Of a stretch of DNA of 64,000 nucleotides, positions 26,387 through 36,128 are shown piece after piece. Position numbers and translations under genes: made by a program. Each line of letters starts with the position of its first letter. Position 1 is the first letter of the stretch. Below the pieces are notes generated by a model, which did no database searches, was not told where the DNA came from, and saw only the letters and a list, made by a program, of their open reading frames with translations. The DNA comes from Utricularia gibba (taxonomy: Eukaryota; Streptophyta; Magnoliopsida; Lamiales; Lentibulariaceae), in NCBI GenBank assembly GCA_002189035.1, contig NEEC01000015.1, positions 1,302,001 to 1,366,000 on the forward strand, given 5' to 3'.

Positions 26387-27886
26387 ATGGCTCCCCACAT
26401 CGCCATTCTTCTTGCTGCTGCCTTCTTCTTCCTCGCTGACGCCGAGTACGCCGCATTCTTTGACGTCACCAAGTACGGTGCCGTCGGAGACGGGCGCACG
26501 GATAGCACGGAGGTGAAATGCTGAGTCAAACTAGAGCACTGATTAGAAAACATGGGTTGCAATAACTAGCATTCTTTTTTTTATCAATTTTGGATGGTAT
26601 AGGGCTGAAAAATTAGATTGTTGCCGCCCATGCTTCGAATTAGGTTTTTTAAGTGTCGGAAATAGATGTTTGATTATCGTTTTTTCAGGCGTTTTTAAGG
26701 GCATGGAGAGATGCATGTTCGTACTCTGGAAAAAGTGGAGTTTGGATACCACAAGGGACGTTTGTCCTAGGAAAAGCTGTGTTTCAAGGCCCATGCAAAG
26801 GGCCCATCGCCTTTCTGTTGAAGGGGACATTGCTAGCCACGACCGATCGGAACTACTTTTACGACGAGACCTGGATAACGTTCCAATACGTAGATCGGCT
26901 CGCCGTGAAAGGGCACGGCACCGTCAACGGCCAAGGGAAGTACGCTTGGCAGTACAATTACTGCAAGAGGAACTCTCAATGCCGATCCCTTCCACCGGTA
27001 AGCATCATCCTGCTTAATCTCACTTGATTTATTCAAGTATTATTCTGAGTTCTGTGTTTCTTTGTTTGCAGTCACTGACGTTTAATTTCGTGACGAACTC
27101 GTACGTTCAAAACATACACTCCGTCGACAGCAAGAGTGTGCACATCAGCATGTTCGCCTGCCAAGACTTCAACATCAGTGGCGTGAGCCTGGTGGCCCCC
27201 GGCAACAGCCCCAACACCGACGGCATTCGCATCGGCTTATCCTCTAGGATCCGAATTTCCAACTCCAACATCGCCACCGGAGACGACTGCATCGGAATAC
27301 TCACCGGAAGCCACGACATCGACATCTCGGAGATTTCATGTGGACCAGGCCATGGAATCAGCATAGGGAGCATCGGGCGGAGCCATCAGCATGAGTATGT
27401 GTCCAGAGTATGGGTCCGGGACAGCAACTTCTATGGCACCAGCAACGGCGTCCGGATCAAGACATGGGCCAGGTCGGCGTACAGTGAAGTTTCAAACATC
27501 AATTTTCTGAATCTCAGAATGATAAACGTTGCCAACCCCATCATCATCGATCAACACTATTGTCCGAATGGAGACGGCTGCCAATCTGTAAGCTCATACC
27601 TGTTCTTTTCGTTATCTACAGTATCGTCTACAGCTTCTGATCGTTCCCTCCATCTCCAGGGCGAATCGTCGGTGCAGATAAAAGACGTTACTTTCTGGAA
27701 AATCCATGGAGACAGCAGTACACAAGAAGCTGTGCAGCTCCATTGCAGCGAAGCCATGCCTTGCAAGAACATTAAACTCATGGACATTGACTTGCGGTAC
27801 AACGGACGCGACGGGGGGCGAAGTCGGATTGCTCCAATGTATATGGTGCAGCTTATGGTACGGTACTTCCGGGAGGATGCCTCTAG
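26387..27886 (+). CDS. Secreted polygalacturonase (GH28), first tandem copy, frame broken near 3' end
   Basis: Hydrolyses homogalacturonan in the cell wall. Exons 26387-26512, 26689-26997, 27072-27587 and 27660-27886 give about 392 residues with a signal peptide (MAPHIAILLAAAFFFLADA). All GH28 motifs are present: NSPNTDG (about 193), TGDDC (about 216), GHG (about 239) and RIK (about 274). The first exon encodes the usual FDVTKYGAVGDGRTDST. The last exon contains a run of six G at 27813-27818; in the frame as given, the conserved C-terminus is lost and reading continues to a TAG ending at 27920. With a run of seven the frame returns and ends in the family-typical PGGCL, stop 27884-27886, matching the second copy. 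Intron 3 (27588-27659, 72 nt) is in frame and free of stops. Confidence 0.9.
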
Positions 27887-27939
27887 GTGTGTAATCTCTT
27901 ACATGAAACTTTCTTTGTAGCAGTGAGTAGCAATAATAG

Positions 27940-30070
27940 CGCACTCACTGAATGTCCAGTGCTACTGCATAAGAGAGAGGCTTCAGTCTCTTCTTTTGCT
28001 ATAAGTGCCTCCATTTTATAGGCACAATGATAATAAATGTTATGTAAATTATGGAGAGTAAAGCCAAATATTCAGGAATTAAACGATCGTGACATTAAAA
28101 TTAACTGAAATATATATATAAAAAAATGCAAGTAACCGATGTGGGATTTGGAATTCTTCCAAATAACCGATGTGGGACTCGGAGTACTTCCATAACATAT
28201 ACTTCAACAAATATGTACACGAAAAAAGATGCAGAAACTTGAGCCACCAAGCTGACAGCAATGACGAATCTCCTGTGCACGATCAAACCCTGCAAAACCA
28301 GCAGCAATAAGTCACAAACCTCAACACTACTTGGCCCGGTAGCTCTTTCTTAAAAGTGCATCTCTATGGATTTTGATATGATCATCACTTGCAGAAACCC
28401 AACTTTTTCTGAAATCAGACCAAGGAGTTTTAACTTATTTTATTTTATATTATTTGTTTCAAATAATCAACATTCACGATTTTATATTTTTTACTGTCGA
28501 AAAAAAAAATTCATACAAGATTAAAAAAAATACGTCTATATAAACTATCTCACTATCTCATTCATAATTGATGTGGGATTCACATAAAATATGTAATCAA
28601 TGTAAGATTTATCTATATAACATGCTTAGAACCAAGCATTCTACTTCCAAACTCGTTATACTCAGACAAAATAAACATTTTCTGGATGACTATACCACCA
28701 CACAATCAAGTGTGACACACATAGCTTATAAGTGACATACGATTACCCAAACATGAGTATATTAAAAAAAGGAATAAATTTCTTATGTTAATTGCGCGAG
28801 CTTACCATACCGTATGATCCGTACACTCTTCATACCTACTGATGATGAATGATTCGTCAACCTTTACAAAATTGAAATTTTTTTCTTGTTTAAAGAAGGT
28901 AAAAAAAGCAACACTCTTCTCCTCATTTAGGTATGGATTAAATACCCAACCAAAAACTGAAATATAGAATACCCAATTTTGTCTAAAATTACTTCACCTT
29001 TTCATGCATGCATTTGATATATTTAATTTAATTTAAAAATAATAATAATAAATCAGTGTTTTGAAACTCTAAAATAAAAGTATAAAACCGTTAATCGATT
29101 CGTTCACCATCGAATTTAACTTAATCTCTATTATAAACGATTCATAATCCAAAAGTGTTCGTTCAATCATGGTTTTTTAAACATTGTAATAAATAGTCGA
29201 AGTATTTTTTTTTGACAAAAATAGCACGATAAATAGATTGACTGGAGAGTTGTATATATATTATTAAGATTATAAATTTAGTCTATTGTTATTAATTGAA
29301 TACTATTACTAAAATAAATATTTTAACTTGAAAAGTATCAATTCACACTACTGATAGTAAAGGATCATTTAAAAAAATGGACATTCATACATTCTTATTT
29401 AAAATTTTTTACACTATGGATGCTCACTTTTCACGTCATTTCATGGCATGGCCTATAAATGACGTATGTTAAATTAAATGCGTAAATAATATTTCATATA
29501 ATGAAAGAAATATATTACAATTGGTCAATGACAAATTATGTATTTACCGAATTGGTAAAATGTATATTGAATGTCAATATATTTTTTCTAAAAAAAAATC
29601 CCAAATTCCAAATATCGAATTTTCCAAATATTTCGATACTAAATGTTGCTCTCCACCAATACGCAAAGGTTAGGTGTTTTACAGTTTAATATTCATATGC
29701 ATTCCGAATGTGTGAACTGGGACTTCAATTCGAATATATAATTTTTTGAATTCGATTTAATCCAAAATATTGAATTTAGATAATTATTTTTATAATAAAT
29801 TAAATCCGATTCAACCTAATATCGTATTCAATTCGTTCTAAAAAGTATTCAATCGAAAATGGGTTGAATCACGTTTTAAGACAATGGTCAAAGGATTATG
29901 AGGCTGGATTCATGGAGGCTAATGGACTTAAATAAATCTGGGGATTTTCTTTTTTCATGGAAAGTTGCATATCTTTTTGCCGCATCAGATTGCCGTTGCG
30001 GGAGCCCTTGTGTCCATATATACCGAATGGACTCCGTCGCCTGTCACCATATTCGCTTCCACTGTGAAAG
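27940..30070. other. AT-rich spacer between the two polygalacturonase copies
   Basis: Apart from the short direct repeat near 28133-28192, the region is low-complexity A/T-rich DNA. The last 400 bases hold sequence shared with the upstream region of the first copy: a TTAGGTGT-type block near 29668-29697 and GCTGGATTCATGGAG at 29904-29918, the latter about 165 bp before the start codon. No other gene is supported. Confidence 0.5.
28133..28192. repeat. Short direct repeat, two copies of about 30 bp
   Basis: Two adjacent copies with period 31 starting at 28133 and 28164, sharing TAACCGATGTGGGA and a TTCCA end. A diverged relative with GATGTGGGATTC lies near 28568. GATGTGGGA-type words are common in plant LTRs and their remnants, so this may be a fragment of an old element; no coding, terminal inverted repeats or target-site duplication could be confirmed. 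Confidence 0.4.
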
Positions 30071-31602
30071 ATGAGTTCCGCCGTCTGCATTCTGCTCGCC
30101 TTGCTTTTGTTCGCCGGAGAGTTTGTCGCTGAAGCGGGGTATATCGCTTATTTTGACGTTACCAAGTACGGCGCCACCGGCGACGGGAAAACCGATAGCG
30201 CACAGGTGAGCAACTGATTACACGTTGCTTTGCTGGTGCTCCCTTCCCATATGCGTTTGACCTTGCCTTTTATTGTATAAGTAAATAAGTCGCTTCCCCC
30301 TGACACACATTCCTTCCTTTCTTCCTGTTGGATACATTTGGGTTTCTCAGGAATTCTTGAGAGCATGGAGAGATGCGTGCTCCTACGGCGGGAGGAGTGG
30401 GGTTTTGGTGCCCCGAGGGAAGTTTCTTCTGAGCAGAGTGGAGTTTCAAGGTCCATGCAAAGGGCAGGTCACCTTTCTATTACAAGGGACGTTGGTGGCC
30501 ACCACCGATCCGAATCATTACTACGATAAAGCCTGGATTTCGTTCGAGCACATCAACGGTCTTGCTGTCACAGGACGAGGAACCGTGGATGGCCAAGGGA
30601 GCCTTGCTTGGTCCTATAACAACTGCAAGAAGAATATTAACTGCCGAGCTCTTCCTCCGGTCAGTTCAGTTCATACCAGTGTGTTAGAAAACTGAACAGC
30701 CAATCTTACAGAACGGTTGTCTTCCCTGTGCTTTTGCAGTCACTAACATGATTTTGATTGTTTTTTTGGTGCAGTCATTGACGTTCAGTTATGTGACAAA
30801 CTCATACATTGATGGCATATATTCAGTCAACAGCAAGGGAATCCATATGAAGGTTCACGACTGCCAGAACGTGCAGATGACAAGGGTGAACATAGTGGCT
30901 CCGGCCAACAGCCCCAACACCGACGGCATACGGATCGGCGCATCCTCTAATATCCATATTTCAAACTCCAACATCGCCACCGGAGACGACTGCGTCGCGA
31001 TACTCACCGGAAGCTACAACATCGACATCTCCGAAATTTCTTGTGGGCCGGGGCATGGAGTCAGCATCGGCAGCATCGGCATGAGCCAGAAGCATGAGTA
31101 CGTGTCCGGAGTCTGGGTCCGAGACAGCACCTTCGTCGGCAGCAACAACGGCGTACGGATCAAAACATGGCCCAGCACGATCTACAGCCAAGTTCAAAAC
31201 ATCAACTTTCTAAATCTCAAAATGATCAACGTCGCCAACCCCATCTTCATCAACCAGAATTACTGTCCCAATGGGCACTGCCGCTCGGTAACTCCCTCCT
31301 TAATTGAAGCATTTCATTTTCCAGGTACGAGGTTACAACTGTTCAGAGAAACTAATGCTCCATTGTTTCAGGGGCAGTCTTCTGTTCAAATAAAGGACGT
31401 GATCTTCATGGGCATCCATGGCGTCAGCAGGACACAGGATGCCGTGCAGCTCCTTTGCAGTAAGACCATGCCTTGCAGGAACATTACGCTCGCTGACATT
31501 GACTTGTCTTACAGCGGCGGCCATGGCGGCGCAGCGCAGTCTGTTTGTTCCAATGTGTACGGCTCAACTCGTGGCGTAGTCATTCCAGGTGGATGCCTGT
31601 AG
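30071..31602 (+). CDS. Secreted polygalacturonase (GH28), second tandem copy
   Basis: Paralogue of the gene 3.7 kb upstream, same strand and same four-exon structure: 30071-30205, 30351-30659, 30775-31287 and 31372-31602, 395 residues, intact. A signal peptide (MSSAVCILLALLLFAGEF) precedes FDVTKYGATGDGKTDSA. GH28 catalytic motifs are SPNTDG (about 195), TGDDC (218), CGPGHGVSIGSIG (about 240) and VRIKTW (about 276); the C-terminus is GVVIPGGCL. It probably removes unesterified pectin in the wall during organ growth, separation or pollen development; the exact clade is not resolved. Intron 3 (31288-31371, 84 nt) is in frame and stop-free, as in the first copy. Confidence 0.94.
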
Positions 31603-31611
31603 GAGCTCTCC

Positions 31612-31640
31612 TTCCTCCTCTTCTTCTTCTTCTTCTTCTT
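31612..31640 (+). repeat. CTT trinucleotide repeat in 3' UTR of second polygalacturonase
   Basis: About seven CTT units with an imperfect CTTCCTCCTC beginning, starting ten bases after the stop codon. A microsatellite likely to be polymorphic. Confidence 0.7.
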
Positions 31641-32132
31641 GTGTGTAGTTTCTTACTTTTAGGAGTCAGCTGTGTGAAGAAACAGGGAGCATTAGAGGGA
31701 GGCCAGCAGAGTACTCCTCTTTTGCTGTCATTCATGAATTACTGTACCTTACAAATACTCCTTATATACTATAAATTATGCAGTTTTCATAAAAATAGTA
31801 AAAAAATTTAATTTTGGAATAAATCATTTATGAATTAATAATGAAATTAGTGATGAAATGCTTTTCCAAAAAAAAATTAGTAATTTCCTCCCTGAGTATA
31901 ATAAATAAAGGAAAAATATTATAGAAATTGTAATAAACAAAATAATGTCAAAAACATGATATTTAGAAAAATAATCATACGATCATTATATTTCATATAC
32001 TATAATTAATTTTATTCATATACGATAATCATTTTTCTAATACATACTTCAAAAAACTGGATCATTACAATCCATGTATTGTAATGAAAGGAGGATTTCT
32101 AAAATTGGTTGAATTAATGTACAAAAATTTAA

Positions 32133-33864
32133 TTAGAAAGTCCCTGGAGAAAAGAGGCTGAAAAAACTTGGGGGTTTCGTCTTCTTCGTCTGCTCGTCAA
32201 CGATGCCTTCATTTCCGGCAAGGATTAAGTACTTGTCTCGTCTGGTGAAATTTGTGCATTCGAATCCTAGGGCGTTTCCGAGTTGCTTCTGTAGATGATT
32301 CGCCACCTCGTGCGGGGTTTTCCCACCGGCGCAAGTCAGTTCTCGGGGTGTTTTCTCCAGAATCTGCAACGAGTAACGGGGTCTCGGATTCATCATGAAG
32401 AAAAACGGATCCAGGCACTTGAATCCGCTTGCTGTTGTCCCGTAGAACATCGTCACTTTGGTGTTTATCGCCACTGGAACAATTTCGTCGGCCAATTCTG
32501 CAAACAGAGAGCTGAATCGTAAAATGTAGGGCTCACGGCATGTTGTTCCTTCAGGGCAGACTACCAGATCCCCTTGACGGAGTAAATTCTGCATTGTTTC
32601 GGCATCTTGGTGTCTGTTTCTTGATAACCTCACTGTCTTGATTGGGGATATGAATTCTGATATTCTGCTTAGGCTGTAGGTGACGGCGGTTAAGGGCTGA
32701 TTGAGGCAGGTGCTGAGAATTACAGGGTCGAGGAGTGTTCTGTGGTTGCACACGTAGAGAAATCCCGTGTTTTGGGGGATTTTCCCGGGGCTTGTCCTTG
32801 AACTGTGATTTTGATTCCCATTGCGGTTCCCAAGATCATGGCAATTTTATGAGGGAAGCAGATTCCGATGAGGACTCTGATGATGGAAAGGGGAATCCCC
32901 ACCGGAAGCCAAATGAACATCGCTAGAGTCGCCAGCGGTGTTGGCAGAAACGCCAAACGGCCGTCGTGGAAAATCAGAGGCTTTGGGTATCTGTTTCTTG
33001 GCATGTTTGAGCTTGAGTTTTGCCTGGCTATGTCTTCTCTTGCTACCACATATGCTTCCTGTGAATAATCAATGAAGGATCATGGAATCAAAATCTTGCA
33101 GAAGGAGAAGGAGGCTGACTGAGTGATTACCTTGCATAGGGAGAGGAGAAGATGATCATGGAGGTTGGAGGTTCCAATCCCAATATCTGGTTTCTCTTCC
33201 CCAAAGAGCTCCTTCAGAACTCTGTGTTTGACAACAACACCGGGGCTTTCAACAAAACCAGTGAAGAATCTCCCACATGTCTGCAACTCAGTTCCAATCA
33301 CTGAATCAACCTCTAGATACTCCTTGAGAAACCCTTCAACCATAACTCTGGGCGCTTTCGTGAGAACCACTGTAGCACCAACTGATTCAACAACTTGGCA
33401 CACATGGAGGTTAAGGTTTTCAAGGTAGAATTTGGGTAAAACACCTCTGGAGACACTGTTCATATCCTTGACTCTCAACCCACAAAAAGTAATAAAAATC
33501 ATTATCCTCATCTGCAGATCAAAGCCGAGAATCCACAGCATGGGGCACGAAAGGAGAAGCAAAAGGGCTCTGGTTATGCTCCCCCTTCAAATGCAACTAA
33601 CATGAAGTAGGGGAAGAAAGACTGCGTTCTGAGCAAACAGCCATGAATGTCACAGACAAGAGTTTGAGCTTTTCTTCCATGAAGATTGCATTTCGACACA
33701 GTTGGGTAAACGGGTTGCTCCTGAAACGATGATCCCATAAACGGGTTCTTCTTGACAAAGAAGCCGCTTTTCCTAACCTCCATTACACCTCTGTACAAGG
33801 AAACCACTAACAAGTTACAGAAGCACCAGTACACTAACCTGAGAATCACCATGAGAAACTCCAT
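32133..33864 (-). CDS. Glycerol-3-phosphate acyltransferase, GPAT1-like, with two one-base frame breaks
   Basis: Membrane acyltransferase of the land-plant GPAT family, adding an acyl group to glycerol-3-phosphate; the GPAT1 branch in Arabidopsis is needed for tapetum and pollen. Two exons, 33864-33131 and 33058-32133, give about 553 residues if both frame breaks are allowed for. The N-terminal HAD-like part reads [20 protein letters not shown], so the second motif-I Asp is His. The acyltransferase part has [10 protein letters not shown] (H-x4-D block), a Ser-Arg-Asn block, [10 protein letters not shown] and [13 protein letters not shown], then [14 protein letters not shown] near the end. The breaks are at the C run 33581-33585 (five, six expected) inside [13 protein letters not shown], and at the G run 32774-32778 (five, six expected) just before GFLYVCNHR. 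Both sides of each break are otherwise perfectly conserved. Confidence 0.9.
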
Positions 33865-34970
33865 ACTTTGCAGAGGGAGTCAGTCACTAACAAGAAGAGA
33901 ATAATGCAGCAGAGGGAGAGAGTTGCAGAAGAATTTAAAGATAGGGAGGGGTTGACCATGCAATGCACATTAATTGTCCTCTCATGCACATACACAATTC
34001 ATCACAGTTTTCCCCTGTTAGGTTGCATGTTGGCCACTACCATTATCTAAAACTAGCTCTCATTCTTCATTGATCCCAGTGCAGCTCAAGGCTGCCCGAG
34101 GTTATTAAGATTAAATTTATCATGGGAACAGACAAAATCTCCCTCTTTGCCACATAATAATCAATGCCTCCCTCATCTGTGAACTTCATACCTATCAACA
34201 ACCGTTCCCACTTAATGTCGGGTGAATGCTCAACCTAGAAAGGGGAAGAGCATTTGAAGTTGAAGCATCCACCTCTAATCTTCATCAATACGCAGGAGTG
34301 TCAATGGTACCATTTCTTGGGTTAACAGGTAATTCTGTGTTTGTCTCTAGTTCAAAATCCTTTCTTCTCATCATTCCTACGTGTGTGTGGCCTGTGGGAG
34401 AGCGAAGCAGAGTTACCGGTTGAAGGGTGACAGTGTTGAGTTGGGTCAACAAGATTTCACCGGCAACACGAAGAAGAAGGCTTAGGACATAACGAGGCGA
34501 GACACGTGTTTGTGGACAGCCAACTGCACAGTTTGAAAAATGTAAACTTTCACCGGGAAGAAAGATGATGTGCGTTAATTTTATTCATGAACAAGAGGGT
34601 TGGGTTGGGTTATGCTTCTGGTCCCTCATGATGTGTATACATACATAGTATCTGTTTTATATTCACGAGAATGAAATTGAAAGCGGTTGCGACTTTGTCT
34701 TCTCGAGTTTGAAGATTCGTGGGGAAACGAACCGATCATGCAAATCGTGTCCGCTGTGTTTGGTGGGTTTGTGATTCTTCTTTGGGCGACGAGTCTCGAG
34801 TCCCCCCATTTGCGTGCACCTCTGAATTCCCACATCATCACGCCCTTCTTCCCCAGCCTGGTCAAGTCTACTCCAAATCAGCTATCAACATACGTGTCCC
34901 ATGAGTATGATGACATCTGTGTCCAACTTTATTACCAAGAACAAGAAGCCATAAAAAAAAGAGCATTCCC
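33865..34970. other. Spacer upstream of the GPAT gene
   Basis: Promoter and leader of the GPAT gene, then moderately AT-rich sequence. Short open frames exist but none resembles a known protein. A pyrimidine-purine mixed segment at 34370-34560 has gene-like composition without a supported exon. Confidence 0.4.
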
Positions 34971-34975
34971 GTAAA

Positions 34976-35215
34976 AGCTAAACCACAGACACATAGATTG
35001 AGGTTCCGGCGTCCGGCATGCGGTCCCCATAGCGCTTTGTTTCCGGTAAAGAGCCCCCCGGGTGGCGCCGGGGCCGGTCCCCCGTGTGAGGAGGGGGGAG
35101 TTAAGGGCCTGTTCGAAATAAAAGAATGCGCTTTCTTCCCGCAATGAAGGGCGTTTCGAAAAAAGTCATCGTACCCACGTTGAATCACATTAACTCTATG
35201 AACGAAAAAGGAAAA
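34976..35215. other. GC-rich island of foreign composition, possible organellar insertion
   Basis: About 240 bases with a high G+C content, including runs such as GCCCCCCGGGTGGCGCCGGG and GTGAGGAGGGGGGAG, flanked by AT-rich spacer. The wording is unlike the surrounding nuclear spacer and resembles plant mitochondrial spacer or gene-flank DNA in style. On the minus strand an open frame of about 125 codons covers it, but I could not match it to a named mitochondrial gene. The origin is a guess. Confidence 0.3.
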
Positions 35216-36128
35216 AAAGAGAGACAATAAAGGAGCCGTCGCCACTTGCCAATTGTGGACAACGGCACACTTGCATTGCTCTCCCCAATTGACTAACGTC
35301 CATATCCATGTGGGCCCAATAAGGGAAAGCCCAAAAGCACACGCATTTTAATTAAACAAACTAAATTACATTCACAAAGATGATTTTAAACTTGCACGAT
35401 ATTGTTTACTTATAACATCTAATACTCATGATTTTATATTTTCAATTTTTGAGAAAAATACAAATTTATGTAATCATTCTACTCAATTTCATCCATTTTC
35501 AAATCCGTAATCCATATAATAGATTATGATAAAATTCCTCCAATTGGTATGAACTATGAACAGAACCATTTCAAAGCTAAATTCTGAACAACATTAGAAT
35601 CTACGACATTCTTTCCAATTAACCAAAGAATCGATTACGAATTTGTGTTGCACATTTCACACAAATGACAGGAGTTTTGAGCTTGGAATGGGAGATCAGG
35701 ATTGAGTTCAGTAGTTGCTGGTTTATTCACAAAAAGAGTCACAACTCGATGCCACGTAGGTACATGCACAGTTATGCAGCATAAAACATCCAGGACCATT
35801 TCTCTAGCGCCAAGCTACTGTACAGTTGATACAATCAAACTGAGAGGAGACCCGACCCGCAGGAAAACTTGCTCTGTGGCATGGCAATGGCAATGGCATA
35901 CACATCTTGTCTGTCCCCTTCGACTTCCGGCTTCCAGACCAATAAGACGCAGTCATTCACACCCTTGGTGCATCCAGCATGAAGAAAGACTGCAGACACC
36001 ACCACTAGGACAAAAGGCAAAACATGAAACTTTGTACATATGTACGCCGGCCAAGCTATACACACGGCTGGCTGGCTGGCTGGTTAATCACATGGGTTTT
36101 CGGTGAAAATCATGTCGTGGAGAATCAG
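35216..36128. other. Spacer and 3' region of the MEI2-like gene
   Basis: AT-rich to 35640, then about 490 bases of more balanced sequence that probably forms the 3' UTR of the minus-strand MEI2-like gene. A CTGG repeat (four to five copies of GGCT) lies near 36066-36084. No independent gene is supported. Confidence 0.4.

Noticed and set aside
27024-27920. Polygalacturonase protein read without its third intron and with a novel C-terminus
   Set aside because: Intron 3 has good GT-AG sites and the conserved C-terminus lies one frame away after a G run; the longer reading is kept only as a finding about retention.
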